Origin: Ziziphus jujuba | Lineage: Eukaryota > Streptophyta > Magnoliopsida > Rosales > Rhamnaceae | Direction: 5' to 3' | NCBI RefSeq assembly: GCF_031755915.1 | Contig: NC_083386.1 | Span: 4,247,001 to 4,311,000 of the forward strand | DNA length: 64,000 nucleotides | Shown here: piece by piece, positions 13,120 through 25,244 of the stretch | Position numbering within the stretch: position 1 is the stretch's first letter | Layout of the letters: each line of letters begins with the position of its first letter | Position numbers and translations under genes: made by a program | The notes under the pieces: generated by a model | What the model was told of the DNA's origin: nothing | Seen by the model: the letters and a program-made list of their open reading frames with translations, nothing else | Databases searched by the model: none

Positions 13120-13900
13120 ATGGGCGACGCATCAACAAGAAACAAGGTCGCCTAACATATTTGGCGACCTTTACTTGCCTATCTTTGGCGACTAACAAAT
13201 CTAGCGATGCTTAAAACAGAGTTGCTAATATCATTTTTAGCGACTTTTCTATAGATAAATAAAGAGTCGCTACAAGTAATGAAAACTACATCGCTAAAAT
13301 CCTCCATGGTCGCTAAAAAGGTGACTCTACTTATAAGTCACTTGTAATATCTTTATTTAGTGGCTCTACACGAAACAGTTATTAGAAAATACATCGCTAT
13401 AAGTGGATCGAAATAATGAGTCGCTAAAAGTTTATATGCGTCGCTAAAAATTCATATATAGGTGACTTATATAATGTGTCGCTAAAATAAATAAGTGTCG
13501 CTAAAAACCCAAATAAGGAGACCCTCATAAAAAGTCGCTAAAAGTCGATCTATGTTGCTAAAAACTCTAATTTGGTGACTTAAATAATGTGTCACTAAAA
13601 GTGTATTGTTGCTAAAAATGGAAATATAGGCGACTCTGATAATGAGTCACTAAAAGTCGATGGTTGTCACTAAAAACTCTAATATTGGTACTCACGTAAT
13701 GCGTCACTAAAAGTAACATGCGTCGCTAAAAATTGACGTACAGGCGACTCTCATAATGAGTTGTTAAATGTCTATTTAAGTCGCTAAAAACTTAAGGATA
13801 GGCGACTCTGATAATGGGTCGCTAAATGTCTTTGCATTTCGCGATAGGATGTTAGGGGACTCATTGGAATACGTCGTTGTTTATTTTTTGCGACGCATTT
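13120..13900. repeat. CACTA right subterminal repeat array (GTCGCTAAA / GGCGACTC)
   Basis: About twenty copies of (G)TCGCTAAA(A), with diverged GTCACTAAA forms, alternate with GGCGACTC / GGTGACTC motifs at roughly 25-45 bp spacing up to the terminal CACTACCAGAAT motif. A sparser set of the same motifs lies at the left end (9395-9555). Clustered short motifs in both orientations near the ends are where TNPA-type proteins bind in characterised En/Spm elements. Binding here is inferred. Confidence 0.75.
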
Positions 13901-13933
13901 ATTGTGTCATTTATGAATGCGATTCTGGTAGTG

Positions 13934-15888
13934 TATTAATCAATATGAGTTCATAGACTAGTAGCATGTCTAATTTGGACTTTTCGTTGAAAAGTTATAG
14001 ACCTGTAAATTTTTTCGAATATCATATTATCTTAATATATTTTTTAAACGTGTGAATAGTGTACGCTATATGTCACCATTTGGACCAACCCGTGAGAGCA
14101 CAGTGGTGCCCACGTGGTCTTTCACTGGTGAAGGGGGAGCAGAGGTGGTAGATAGGGCGAGGGAGGAGAGAGAAAGAGAGAAAAAAAGGGAGGAGGACCA
14201 GCCAACTGCCATTCATCCATTGTTGGCCACCAGCATAGTACACACGCCTAACCACCGTGACCCACCCCTCAAAATCGGTTCACCAGCAAAAAATCATGGC
14301 CAGATCGTCGGGACGCTCCCAGATCGGGGTGTTTTCCAGTGAGTGGCCCATTTCATTCTCTGGTTGATTTCACCCAAACCAGACCTCCATTTGCATCACT
14401 GCCAGTCCCATTGGTTTACCCATACCAGATCTACCTCTTTACCAAATTTCATAGCCAGTGGCTGCTAGATGCGTCGCCGGAGGTGGTGGATTCCGATGAC
14501 CATGGTGGGTCATGGGAAAACCCAGTTTCAGTGAGTTTCTGATCACTCCACCTACCCCTTTCCACTAATTTGACCTCCCTGAATCCAAATCCGAGGCATT
14601 TTTTTCCCAATTCTTAATGGTTTGTGAGATCTGAGGAAATTAAACCCAACACCTTTCATGCAAGATTCCAGCCACCATGGGTCTAATCTCTAGGAGATGA
14701 GACTCAATTCACGATCCTTGCATTGTAAGCGTCGCGTCGGTATATTGTTTATGAATTTTGGATATCGTTTGTGTTAAATCCTCTAGGTACCCGTGCATAA
14801 TTTATCCTATTAAAATATTAATTTAATCGGTTTTGTGTATTGTTGATATTTTAGGAGCACATGTGAATTGCGGAATCAATTCTATGGAGGATCTTGATTG
14901 AATTGCATGCTCAAGGTGAGTGACTCACCTTTAAATTTTATTTTGGGTACAAAATCATATATATTTTGTGATAATTTAATTTTTGGAAATTATATTAATT
15001 TCGTTTAATAATTAAGAGAATTCCTAATTGAATTTATATTGTGCATTTTTGGTGAACTTTAATATATGTATTGCTGCCCATAAAATTTGGGGTTTTGAAG
15101 GAATTATAGTTTTAATTATTGTTAATTTCATTGATGGATTTATTATGTGTTTGAAAATGTATTTATAGAAAATTTGATTATTTCAGATTTTATGAGGTTT
15201 AAGTGAAATATTTAATTCAAAGTGGTTTTGAAGATTTGAAAGAGAAATATCGATTGAAACTACTACACTTATAAAATGATTGTTTGTGCATATAGACCAT
15301 AGTTGGTTTTCGAGAAATATCACATTTAATTTTATTAAATTATTGTTGAAGTTAACAGTGGATTATTTGTACTTGATAAAAGTGCATTTATATGAATTTA
15401 TGCATTTGATAAATTGTGAAAATTATTTTATAGAAAATTATGAATTGTGGGATTTAATATTATATGCAATTATGAGGTTTCAATGTTATTTTGGTATGAA
15501 TTGGCTTTTATGGATTTGGAGGAAATTATTTATTTAAAATTATTACACATTGAAACAATTATGGGAAAATTATTTTATGGTATTGGAAAATTTTGGCCAT
15601 ATATATATATACCATTGGATTTTAAGATTATGGATTAATTGATGAATTGAAATTTATGGTTGTTAGCCCTTGTTTTATGAAAATTGGAAATGGTACATAT
15701 ATATATATATGATTTTATCGATTTTAGACGCATCCATATAGTATCGGTGTTTTGTAATTGTGGATGTGATTTGCCCGTGGGCAAAGTGTGATGAGCGCAG
15801 AGGTTTATACTTCCCATGGTTTCCATTAGACCGAGGGTAGGTAAGCTTGAGATTGGCCATATCCGCCCTCTTCCATGGCGGAGATTGA
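13934..15888 (+). mobile_element. LTR B, continuation after the CACTA insertion
   Basis: Resumes the family sequence at ATGAGTTCATAGACTAGTAG. It includes the GC-richer block (14090-14560), the hairpin and splice-donor-like segment (14855-14920) and the GACGCA...GTA(T)CGGTGTT text near 15730. It stops at 15888, where LTR C begins. The remainder of LTR B is not seen downstream of C. Confidence 0.7.
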
Positions 15889-17978
15889 TGTAACATCCTG
15901 TCCTGAAGTACATCGGAATTTTTGCATGTTGACCAAGGTTGACTGTTGACCGAGTGGGTCAAAAATTTGACTTTTTGTTCTGGATGGAATTTGGCATTGG
16001 CTGAAGCACCGTTGTGGAGTACACATCGACTTGAGTCCGTAGACTAGTAGCACATCGAAAATAAAGCTACGGTTTGAAAGTTATGAGTTAAACAAGTTGA
16101 GATCCAAATAGTCCAAGGGGTGCCGGAGTTGACTTTTTATTCATGTAAAGTTGAGCTTTAACTCATATATGGTTGTGAAGTACTCGTCGATACGAGTTCA
16201 TAGACTAGTGGCATGCCGGATTTGGACATGTTGTTTGAAAGTTATGGACCTGCAGAGTCTTCCGAATACCATAATATTTTAATATATTTTTTAATCGAGT
16301 GAACAGAGTGTGTCACATGTTGTGTTCTCAGCCAATCCCATAAGTGAACAGTATCACCCACGGGTGGCTTTTATTTTGGCCAAAACACATGTGGGCCGGG
16401 GGGAAGAGAAAGAGAGAGAGAGGTGGGACCACTACCGGCCACCATCTATTTGCCATTTTCCAGCCACCCTTTTCGTACACACGCTACCCCAGCTTGAAGC
16501 CCACCTGAAAACCGACTGGCCAGCCAAAAATCACGGCCAATCGACCACTGACGCGCCCTGATCGATGGGATTTCCTATGGCGGTGCCAAATCATTCTCTG
16601 GTCGATTTCTCCCAAACCAGACCTCCGTTTGCCTCACCGCTGATCCCGTTGAGTCACTCGTTCCCCGAGCTACCTTCCCACCAAATATCATGACCAATGG
16701 CCACCGAACGCACCGCCGGCAGTGACGGGTTCCGGTGACCACGGTGGCTCATCGGGAAATCGATTTCCGGCGAGTTCCTAGTTGAATTGCCTCTCTTCTC
16801 CCACTAATTCCAACACCCTGAACCCAAATCCGGTGTCCACTTTCCTCAATTCTTAACGGATTGTGAGAATCGAAGGCCTAAAATTCGATAGCTTTCCAGT
16901 GAGATTCTGGCCACCACGGGTCCGATATCCGAAAAGTAAGACCAGATCCATAATCCTTGATTCACAAGCTTCGATTCGGTATATCATTCGTAAATTTTGG
17001 TTGTCATTTGTGTTCGCTCCCCAGGTACCCATTTGGGAGTTACCTGACTAAAATATTAATATAATTAGTTTTGTGTATTGTGGATATTTTAGGTGCACGT
17101 GTGGGTAGTGGAGTTGATCCTATAGAGGATCTCGATTGATACACGTGCTTGAGGTGAGTGACCCACCTTCAAAATTATTTTTGGTTGATTAGTCATATTC
17201 ATTTTGTGTTAATTTAATATTTAGAAAACATGCTCATGTGGTGGAATTTATTTATAATTGTAGTAAATTTGTATTCTCAATTTTGGTGATTTCTTTTATA
17301 TATATATATATATATGCCTATTGATGCTAAATTAAGGTTTGGTTTATTAAAGAAATTCTTGATTATTATTATTATTGTGATTTAATTGAATTTATTACGC
17401 TCGATCAAGGTGTTTCATTAAACTAATTGTACTTGAATTCTAGATGAATTTTAATATTATTTTTGGCATGATTTGATTTTAAAGATTTCAAGAAAAATAT
17501 TTGTTTAAATTATGGTGCCTTCAAAATATATATTTATGCACTTGAAATATTATTTGATTGATTTTATGATTTGGGAAAAATTACATATATATTATTGATG
17601 GATTTATACTGGTGATATTAAAGAAAAATATGGGATTGTGAATTTGAAAAGCAATATGATTCCCACAGTGAGTTTTGGAAAACTGGCTATTTTAATAATA
17701 AATTTGGTTATTTATTTTAGACGCACTTATATAGTACTGGTGTTCTGTACTGTATATGTGGATGAGCGCGCAAGTTGTAATGTCTCCCGTGAGTTGCCAT
17801 TGGATTAAGAGCAGACAAGTTTAATAATGCACATAAACCGCCCCCCTCCATGGTTGGGATGACAGTTTAAGCAGTGACGCTGTGGGGACGCCGAAGCGAC
17901 TGTATGCAAGTTTATCTCTTTAACCTCCTACCAGACGGTACTCGGGACGCTGGGTATCGTAGGGCATAACTAGTATAT
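15889..17978 (+). mobile_element. LTR C, 5' segment
   Basis: Begins TGTAACATCCTGTCCTGAAG inside LTR B. All family landmarks are in order: the AGTAGCACATCG text, a GTGAACAG...CACCCACGGGTGGC promoter-like stretch, the GC-rich block, the hairpin at 17093-17149, the AGGTGAGTGACCCACC donor-like site, and the GTACTGGTGTTCTGTACTG segment. It is interrupted at 17978 by LTR D and resumes at 21505. Confidence 0.8.
17093..17149 (+). other. Conserved hairpin / mini-exon-like segment of the large LTR family
   Basis: A TATTTTAG acceptor-like end precedes GTGCACGTGTG. Next come TTGATCCTATAGAGGATC and ACACGTGCTTGAG, then the GTGAGTGACCCACC donor-like site. Outer arms GCACGTGT / ACACGTGC and inner arms GATCCT / AGGATC can pair into a two-part stem. 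The segment recurs at about 14855, 19243, 31824, 40836 and 52711 (plus strand) and about 6190-6250, 39110-39172 and 62550-62615 (minus strand). Whether it acts as RNA structure, paired G-box DNA sites or a spliced exon cannot be told from sequence. Confidence 0.6.
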
Positions 17979-20900
17979 TGTAACACCCCGTCCCAAAGTA
18001 CAACGGAAATTTTCCAACTTTGACCGAGGTTGACCGTGACTGTTGACTTTGACCGTTGACTGTTGACCAAGGGGTCAAAAGTTGACTTTTTTTGACTCGG
18101 ATGGAATTGTAGGTTGACTGAGGTTGGCACGAGTTCGTAGACTAGTAGCACGTTGAAAACGGAGCTATGGTTTGAAAGATATGAGCAAAACAAGATTGAG
18201 GTCCAAACTGTCCAAGGATGCCGGAGTTGACTTTTTATTTATGGGGAAATGAGTTTTGACTCATATATGGTTGTAAAATGCTCGTCGATACGAGTCTGTA
18301 GACTAGCAGCACATCCGATTTGGACATGTGGTTTGAAAGTTATGGACCTGTAGAATTTTTCAAATACTGTATTATTTTAATATTATTTTTAAACGTGTAA
18401 CAATGTGCCACGTGTGACTTAATAAATGTGACCATGTGTCACCATGGTGAGATGCCACATGTCAACCATGTTTAATACCATATTATTTTATTATTGTTAT
18501 TTTATATAATAATATTATTTTTAATTTTATTTAATTATTTTATTTTATTTTTCCTTTTTATTTCTTTTTTTCTTTTATCTTTCTTTCTTTTCCCCACGTG
18601 GGAAAACACCTTTCTCTTCTTTTCTTTTCCTTTCCTTTCCTTCTCCTTCTCCTTCTTCCCCGAGCCCGTCAAGCACCAGCAAGGATTTCTCTCTCTCTCT
18701 CTCTTCCCTTTGACTCTCTCCCCCTTTCTCTTTGACCGATCGTTTTGGCCGAATTTCAGTGGCCGGACGGCCACACGCGCCGGCCACCAGTGAAGCCCAG
18801 TTCCCGGTGACCCCGACCTCCAAGTTTCCAGGCCAGACGCCGCCGGACGAGCCCAGATTGGGCCGGTGAAGTCGGCGGCGGCGGGTTAAGTTTTTCGGGT
18901 GATTCTCGCCGTTTTCGGCCAACCCAACTCACCCCATACTTCTATCCCACCATTTTCGACCCCTCTGAGTCCATTTCTGGGGTTAGATTGCCCAAAATCC
19001 CCACCATTTGAGAGATCCCTCAAGTTTAAACTCGGCCAAAGCTTTCCGACCAAATTCCGACCACCGCTGGTTGAATTGAGCTCAATGGAGGTCGGTAATG
19101 TGATCCTCATCTCACAAGCTTTTCATAGACATATAATTTGTCAATTTTGGTTAACGTTTGTGTTAGACCCCCCGGGTACCGAGTATTATTTATCCGAATA
19201 AAATATTATTTTATTTGACTGTGTGTGAATTATTGTTCTAGGAGCACGTGTGCGTCGTGGAATTGATCCCATGGAGGATCTTAGGTTAATTTCGTGCTCC
19301 AGATGATGACCCACCTTCAAATTAATTTCGGAAATTAAATTTGTGAACATTTTTGTGTGAATTGAATGTTTGAAAGTGATATTTTATGTGCCAAATATTT
19401 AGTGGTTTTATTTGTGAAAATTTGATGCCCAATTGAGTGAATCAAAATATTTATATATTAAAAAAATATTTTGATTCAAAGAATTTTATGAAATTGAATT
19501 GAAATTATTAATTATTAAATTAATTTGTTGGAATATTTCATAATTGAATATTTCCAAAATATGTTTATGTGTTCAATATCATGAGAATTTCTATCTAGAA
19601 TGGTATTGCTAATTCATAATGTTTTTAATATACGTTTTGGTGGCAAAAGAATATATTTGGAAATTAAAAAAAATTGTGGTTTGATTTATTGTAATTATTG
19701 CTATGGTTATTAGTTTTAAAAATTATTTTGGGGTATAACATAATATATATGTGTTCGTATAATTTGGCTTATATACCATTTTATTGAATGTTTGGATTGT
19801 GCATATAAAAATATTTGCCTTATTAAATATGAGTTGTCATTTTACGTAAGGTTTGAGAATGTATTAAATGATTTTATATTCTAATGGGTTCATAAGTGAA
19901 CTTGGAGTAGTTAAATATTTTGGTATTTAAATTGAGATTTTAAATCATTTTGGAAACTATTTGTTTTGAAAAACCAGATTGAAAATCATATAATTTTAAG
20001 CACGATCAAATATTTTATAATTTTAGGTGCTTAAAATTGGTTTATGGTGAATATATTTCACCGTGGTATTTCTGGTTTTCGTATGAAATGATATTTTGAG
20101 ATTTTGAAATATTTGAACTAGCGGTTGAACTTGACAATTTAATTATGATTATGATACAATAGGATACTGTATCGGTTATTTTAATCGATGTACCATATAG
20201 TACCAGAGTTTGGTTCAGTATTATATTACAGCGTGCTGGGTTTAGCATGGTGCCGTGAGGTTGGTATCATCCAACGGTTTATTATTGCCACAGACCGTGA
20301 GATCGGGTACGTCCCGACGGTTTATTTATTATTATTCCCATAACACCGTTCATATATTGAGGATCGTGAGGTGGGTGTATCCCACGGTTTACAGATTGGT
20401 ACGTCGTATGGTACATTGTATATGTTGTATTTAACGTTGTTTTTATTAATTACTTCAATTGGAAAACTTAATACAAATTTTATGGAATTTTATTATGTTT
20501 TTGATTTCTTATTTATATTAGTGTTTTAACAGTGCATTTCATCTTGATTTTTCTATTTATATTGATTTGGTGATTTTGAAAAGATCTTACTATGTTTTTA
20601 CCATTTATCTTAAATTGAGGTTTTAATTTGATTTAATTTTTCCTTTACTTAATTCTTCAAGAAATTAATTCATTTTAATTAAACAATTATTTCATGAATT
20701 GTTTTAATGTGAGTTTTATTAATATTTTGGTATTAATTATTATGACATGGATTAATTATTAGTAACTGTTATAAGTTATTTTTATTTCAATTTATTCATT
20801 ATAAATTTTGGATGCTCGATTTATTATATTTTATTGGATATTTAGTTGACTAATTGATTCCTTGGTTTTCGGGAAATAGAAATAGCGAGTTTTGCGAAAA

Positions 20901-21504
20901 TGTTTTAAAAAGGGAAACTTTTCCAACGGAGTTAATGGTGAGGGTTTTGAGAGAAAATATTATTTTCAATTAATTATTAATTATTATTTATTATTAATTA
21001 TTATTACGGTTATAATTATACAGTAGATAGGGTCACTCACTGAGATGATTAACATCTCATATTTCTGAATTCCGTTCCCCTAGGTACCAGGTTTGGGAGA
21101 CGTTGATCGTCCGGGGCGAGCCGACGTCTCAGTTCTTTGCCAAAAGTCCAAGAAACATTTCTTCCCTTTTCCTCTTCATTTTGTATTGCTCCTTTATCTG
21201 ACATTGTATTAATTCCACATTTATTTGTATAATGCTCTATTTACTGTATTGGACATTTAGTTGTTAATTATGTACTGATTTACTGTTATTCATTTGGAAT
21301 GCTGCAAAATTGTGGAATCAAATTGAATAATGTGAGAGGAATAAGAGGATGTATATAGAAGTGTGTTTTCAGTGCAGGAAATTTATGGTAAGTCCAACCC
21401 TTAGGGGAGGTTCTGCCGGATTTCCATTGGAAGGTCCGGTAGGGTTTCCCTGGGATCAGGGCTTGTCTAGGGTTCCGGTGAGGAATTTTGGACGGGTCCT
21501 GACA
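17979..21504 (+). mobile_element. Solo LTR D, nested in LTR C, with a mosaic internal block
   Basis: Starts TGTAACACCCCGTCCCAAAG and ends GACGGGTCCTGACA. The short direct repeat ATAT flanks it (17975-17978 and 21505-21508), and LTR C continues on the far side. The first about 1.8 kb and the last about 1 kb match solo LTR E. Residues about 19770-20425 instead match the chromovirus LTR (46140-46860 and 55620-56340), including GATCAAATATTTTATAATTT and the CCAACGGTTTATTATTGCCA block. A pyrimidine-rich tract at 18540-18730 and a GC-rich block at 18760-19090 create incidental open frames, none of which I regard as genes. Confidence 0.8.
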
Positions 21505-22411
21505 ATATAGTATGGTGCATCAAGTATTATTTTTCAGATATAAAATTCAAATCGTAAAGTTTTAAAGTTGTATTTAAATTGTTTTATCACCTATTTCCAA
21601 TTAGTATTTTCTAAAATGTATTTATTCATATTTTATGTCAATTATTTTAAATCAATGTTTTTAGAATGCATCTTTCCATATTTTTTTATTATATAAATTG
21701 ATTGAATATTTCAAAATGAATTTTATAATATTTTTACCACTTACTTTACATTATTGTTTGTAATTATTTTAATTATGTTTTTGACACTGTTTATTTTGAT
21801 TTATTAAATCAAATTTTACGAATTATATATTGAATTTCACTTTTATGTTACATTTCTCTAATGCAAGTATTTTAAATTATTTTATTGTATTTTATTCGTA
21901 TTTGGATTATTTAATTAATTATTCCTTGATTTTTGGGGCATAAAATATTGGGTTTTGTGAAAATGTTTTAAAAAAGAGAACCTTTCCAACGAAATGAATG
22001 GTGAAGGTTTTGAGGAAAAATATTATTTTCAATTTATTTGTTTATTTATTCTTAATTAATCAAGTGTACTATGATTATTATTACTATTATAATTATATAG
22101 TAGATTGGGTCACTCACTGAGTTGATTAGCATTTCATATTTTTAAATTTGTTCCCCTAGGTACAAGGATTGATAGACATTCATTCGGAGCGAGCTTGACC
22201 TTCGTTGCTGTTGTGTTTCAAGTAGTTCTCTTTCTTTTTATTTATTTCTATTTGTAATATTTCTTTCTATCCTTTGTTGTATAACTTTCATACTTAATTG
22301 TACCCTATGATGCTTTATATACTATATTGGATATATTTTATTAAATACTGCATTTAAGATGTTATATGTAGAAGTGTGTTTTCAGTGCAGGAAATTTGTG
22401 GTAAGTCCAAC
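21505..22411 (+). mobile_element. LTR C, 3' segment (truncated)
   Basis: Resumes LTR C at ATATAGTATGGTGCATCAAG and runs to GAAATTTGTGGTAAGTCCAAC. The final about 120 bp of the family, through GGTCCTGACA, are missing. The short repeat at 22412 begins exactly there, so its arrival or a later deletion removed the end. Confidence 0.75.
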
Positions 22412-22579
22412 TGTAACAGTCCAGACCACCCGCATGTGATATTGTCTTCTTTGGGCTTGGAAAATCCTCTTACAATCCAGCCCTTAAGGTTTTGTCAAAA
22501 CGCGTCGCAAGGGAAATGTATCCACAGCCTCTTATAAGGCGGGCTTCGTTCTCCTTTACAACCAATGTGGGACTTCACA
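22412..22579 (+). mobile_element. Short solo LTR-like element (TRIM type), 168 bp
   Basis: Starts TGTAACAGTCCAGACCACC and ends TGTGGGACTTCACA. Internal landmarks are TTCTTTGGGCTTGG, AAGGTTTTGTCAAAACGCGT and CTTATAAGGCGGGCTTCGTT. This layout is common among short plant LTRs. No clear target duplication is visible (CCAAC on the left, GACCT on the right), which fits a deletion at one border. A partial second copy lies at 1-88. Confidence 0.65.
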
Positions 22580-24764
22580 GACCTTCTCAATTTTAGAGTA
22601 CTCTAGAGGACAGACAAGGGAAATCAACAATTAATGTGAAAAAAAACAAGATGCTAAATGATTAGCATAATCTCCAACCTCACCTTTTTTATAAAGGTCA
22701 GTAACAGGAACGCTTAGAATTTTTGCTTCCTCCATTTTTTTCAGCTCAAGATATATACTTCAAGTTTCAAAAGCTGCAAAGCATTAACATGTCTTTAATT
22801 AACCCTTCTTCTTTCTTAATTGTAAATGGGAAACCCAAAAACATTGCTAATCTTTTCAATTGAAAGATTGTATTTTTACTTCAAATATTCATTAGTCATA
22901 AATATAACATTTTCTTACTTCTCTAAATTACTAGCTACCCAATACCCCAAAGGTCTTGCTTAACTACATTTTTTTTAGATTTTTTATATCTTGTATCTAC
23001 ATTGTACATCTAACTAATAAAAACAAAGTGGTACATATTCTTTTAATGGTGGAGAACAATGCCGTCCATTCTTGATGGTTATAAGGCCATAAAACAACAA
23101 ATTAATTGGCTTTGATGACAAATTGTACAGTGACACATAATAGAAAATGAAGTTTCAAAATGGGTTGGGGAGGAGAGTGAATCTTATAAAACTATATTAA
23201 TTGACCGAATACCGCATAAAACTATTATTCATGTAGTGGCCCCCATATCCTTCAATACCAACCATGTAAGACTAGTGAGTTTTGAAAGATGTGAAACAAA
23301 AAAAGGCAACATTAATAAACAATATGCTAAAGTAGATTTTGAAGGATATAAGACAAGAAAAGGTAATATAAGTGAATAATATTTTGAGATAGATTATGAT
23401 GATGAGGTGAACTAGTGTGATGTTGTTGGGTGAGTGTAAGCGGGTGTGAGGCACAGGCAAGTTATTTTGTTGGCAAAGGTTACTTGATATCCAATCTCAT
23501 ATTGTCTCGGTATGGAACGCTGATGGTTCAATTATAAACTAAACACTCTCTTAACAACTAAGGTCTTTTAAAAGTTGTTAATTTTAGAGTTTGAAAAAGA
23601 AATCTATAGTTAAGTGTGTTCTATTGTAAGCAATTTTAAAATGGGTGATATCTTGTGAAGTCTGAATAAAAATCTCATAATATGGTGGATAAATGAGAGA
23701 CAATATTGGTGATACATGGGTAGGACATTGTAAATGATATCAAAGCTTGTACTTAGCTAGAAATATACCAACAAGGATGTTATGGCCCAAAAAAAGGTAT
23801 ATTATTATTATTTATAACAATTTCCCTTTCTCCCTCTTCTTCTCTCAGTGTCTTGAATCCATAACCTTTTAAGTGTGGATGTGATGGATATACTAATTAA
23901 GCCAATCTCAATTAATCAATTCAAGAATTTAATCCTGGTATTCCATAACAGTCATCTACCTCATTCCTAAGAAAGAAGTTGAGAATAAATAATGTATGAA
24001 TAGTTAAAAAATTAGATTTTACCATTAGACCACTTTGCTTCTAAAACACTAACAAATGCAAATGAATTATGTTTAATTGTTCCATAATTCTTAAAATAAA
24101 AAAACGCTGTATGTATGTGTGTGTGTGTGAATAATGATATGTTGGCAAAATTTTACAAAAAAGAAAGATATGTTAAACAATTTCGACATAAGGTAAGAAT
24201 GTATTAATGTATGATAAGGTATCAAGTGTTAAGAAACCTAAGGTAAGAATGTATTAATGTATAATAAGGTGTCAAAGCGTTAAGAAACCTAAGATAAGAA
24301 GGTACTGACCTGAGATTGTCACTTTAATAGTAAAGTGGGCAATTCAAGCAATCCCATTAATCAATAATTTTTTGGTGTTTAACTTGTTTACATTTATATT
24401 TGGTTGGGCTTGGAGGTTGCTTGATACACACACACACGTGTGTTCAGACTGTGGTTTGGTTTGAATTGATACGGTTGTTGGGCTTCAGGCTTCGGTGTAA
24501 AAGCAATTGGTTGGGCTAAAGATCATGCTCTTTACAAATTTCTTATCTACTTTTATAGCTAGGATGATCTTTGGTCTCTAGTTTTCCTTCTCCAATTTTT
24601 TTTTTTTTTTTTTTACTGGCATTTTTGTTCATCTTGAAAAATAGTTATTTCATTTCACTTTCTTTTTCAATATTATTTTTAAATGTGATGTTATTATTTT
24701 AATGGTAAATAAAGATAAAAGATAACAAAAAGAGGATGAAAGATCCCGATATCATTTTGTGTAT
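22580..24764. other. Unique intergenic DNA upstream of the sulfotransferase genes
   Basis: No gene or RNA is supported. The stretch is AT-rich, with a small tandem repeat at 24191-24292, a (GT)n tract near 24114-24129 and a poly(T) run near 24597-24615. Open frames are short and lack recognisable domains. Confidence 0.55.
24191..24292. repeat. Tandem duplication of about 51 bp
   Basis: Two adjacent units each begin AGGTAAGAATGTATTAATGT and end TTAAGAAACCTA. They differ at only a few positions. A third, partial and diverged start follows (AAGATAAGAAGG). Confidence 0.8.
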
Positions 24765-25222
24765 GGTAACTCTAATTGAATTAATTAATCATCAATTACT
24801 TTAATATTAAATATGTTGACGTAAAAGACATAAATGAACATTACCGTCAGTGTAACAGTTAATTAAAATAATTTTTTTTTTTTTGCTTTATAAGAATTAA
24901 ATAATAATTCTTGAAAAAAAAAAGAATTAAATATATGCTTTATTAAATTGAATATAAATCTCCACAAGTGCTACAGGTTCTTATCTACAGTTTATACAAA
25001 GTAACTCTAATTGAATTAATTAATTATCAATTACTTTTAATTTGTTGATGTAAAAGACTTTAACGACACATTGCCATCAATGTAACAGTTAATTAATATA
25101 TGAGTTTTTATTTTTTTATTTTTTTGGGTTATAAGAATTAAATATAATTCATTAAAAAAAAAGAATTAAATATATGCTTTATTATGTTGTGTATAAATCT
25201 CCACAAGTGCTGCAGTTTCTCA
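24765..25222 (+). repeat. Tandem duplication of the SOT1 promoter region (two units of about 220 bp)
   Basis: Unit 1 (about 24765-24985) and unit 2 (about 25001-25222) share several strings: GTAACTCTAATTGAATTAAT, GTAACAGTTAATTAA, AGAATTAAATATATGCTTTA and TATAAATCTCCACAAGTGCT. Both units therefore carry a TATA-type core (near 24953 and 25191). Unit 2 lies directly against the SOT1 start codon. The upstream unit has a second potential core promoter but no coding region of its own. Confidence 0.8.
25191..25197 (+). promoter_or_regulatory. TATA box of SOT1
   Basis: GTATAAAT lies about 50 bp upstream of the ATG at 25245, implying a 5' untranslated region of roughly 20 nt. The matching TATA in the upstream duplicate lies near 24953. 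Confidence 0.6.
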
Positions 25223-25244
25223 TTACCATTGTGTTAATGCAAAT

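Larger units (their letters stand above)
9356..13933. mobile_element. CACTA (En/Spm-type) transposon, non-autonomous and decayed
   Basis: The right end is ...ATTCTGGTAGTG at 13933, i.e. CACTACCAGAAT on the other strand, a typical CACTA terminal motif. The left end is probably the CACTCACTTAGTG text at 9356 and is degraded. Both subterminal zones are packed with short GCGAC / GTCGCTAAA motifs in either orientation, as expected of subterminal transposase-binding repeats. A remnant of a transposase-associated domain lies at 12332-12463. The element splits LTR B, whose sequence resumes at 13934 with the ATGAGTTCATAGACTAGTAG text. No complete transposase gene remains, so it could move only in trans, if at all. 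Confidence 0.75.

Noticed and set aside
13120..13900. CRISPR-like spaced repeats
   Set aside because: The repeats are short, occur in both orientations with irregular spacing, and end at a CACTA terminus in plant DNA.
18494..19201. Several overlapping open frames on both strands
   Set aside because: They lie in the pyrimidine-rich and GC-rich block of LTR D, recur in shifted form in other LTR copies, and lack domains.
22412..22579. Cassandra-type TRIM with a 5S rRNA promoter
   Set aside because: I could not find a 5S-like internal promoter motif, so only a generic TRIM-like label is supported.
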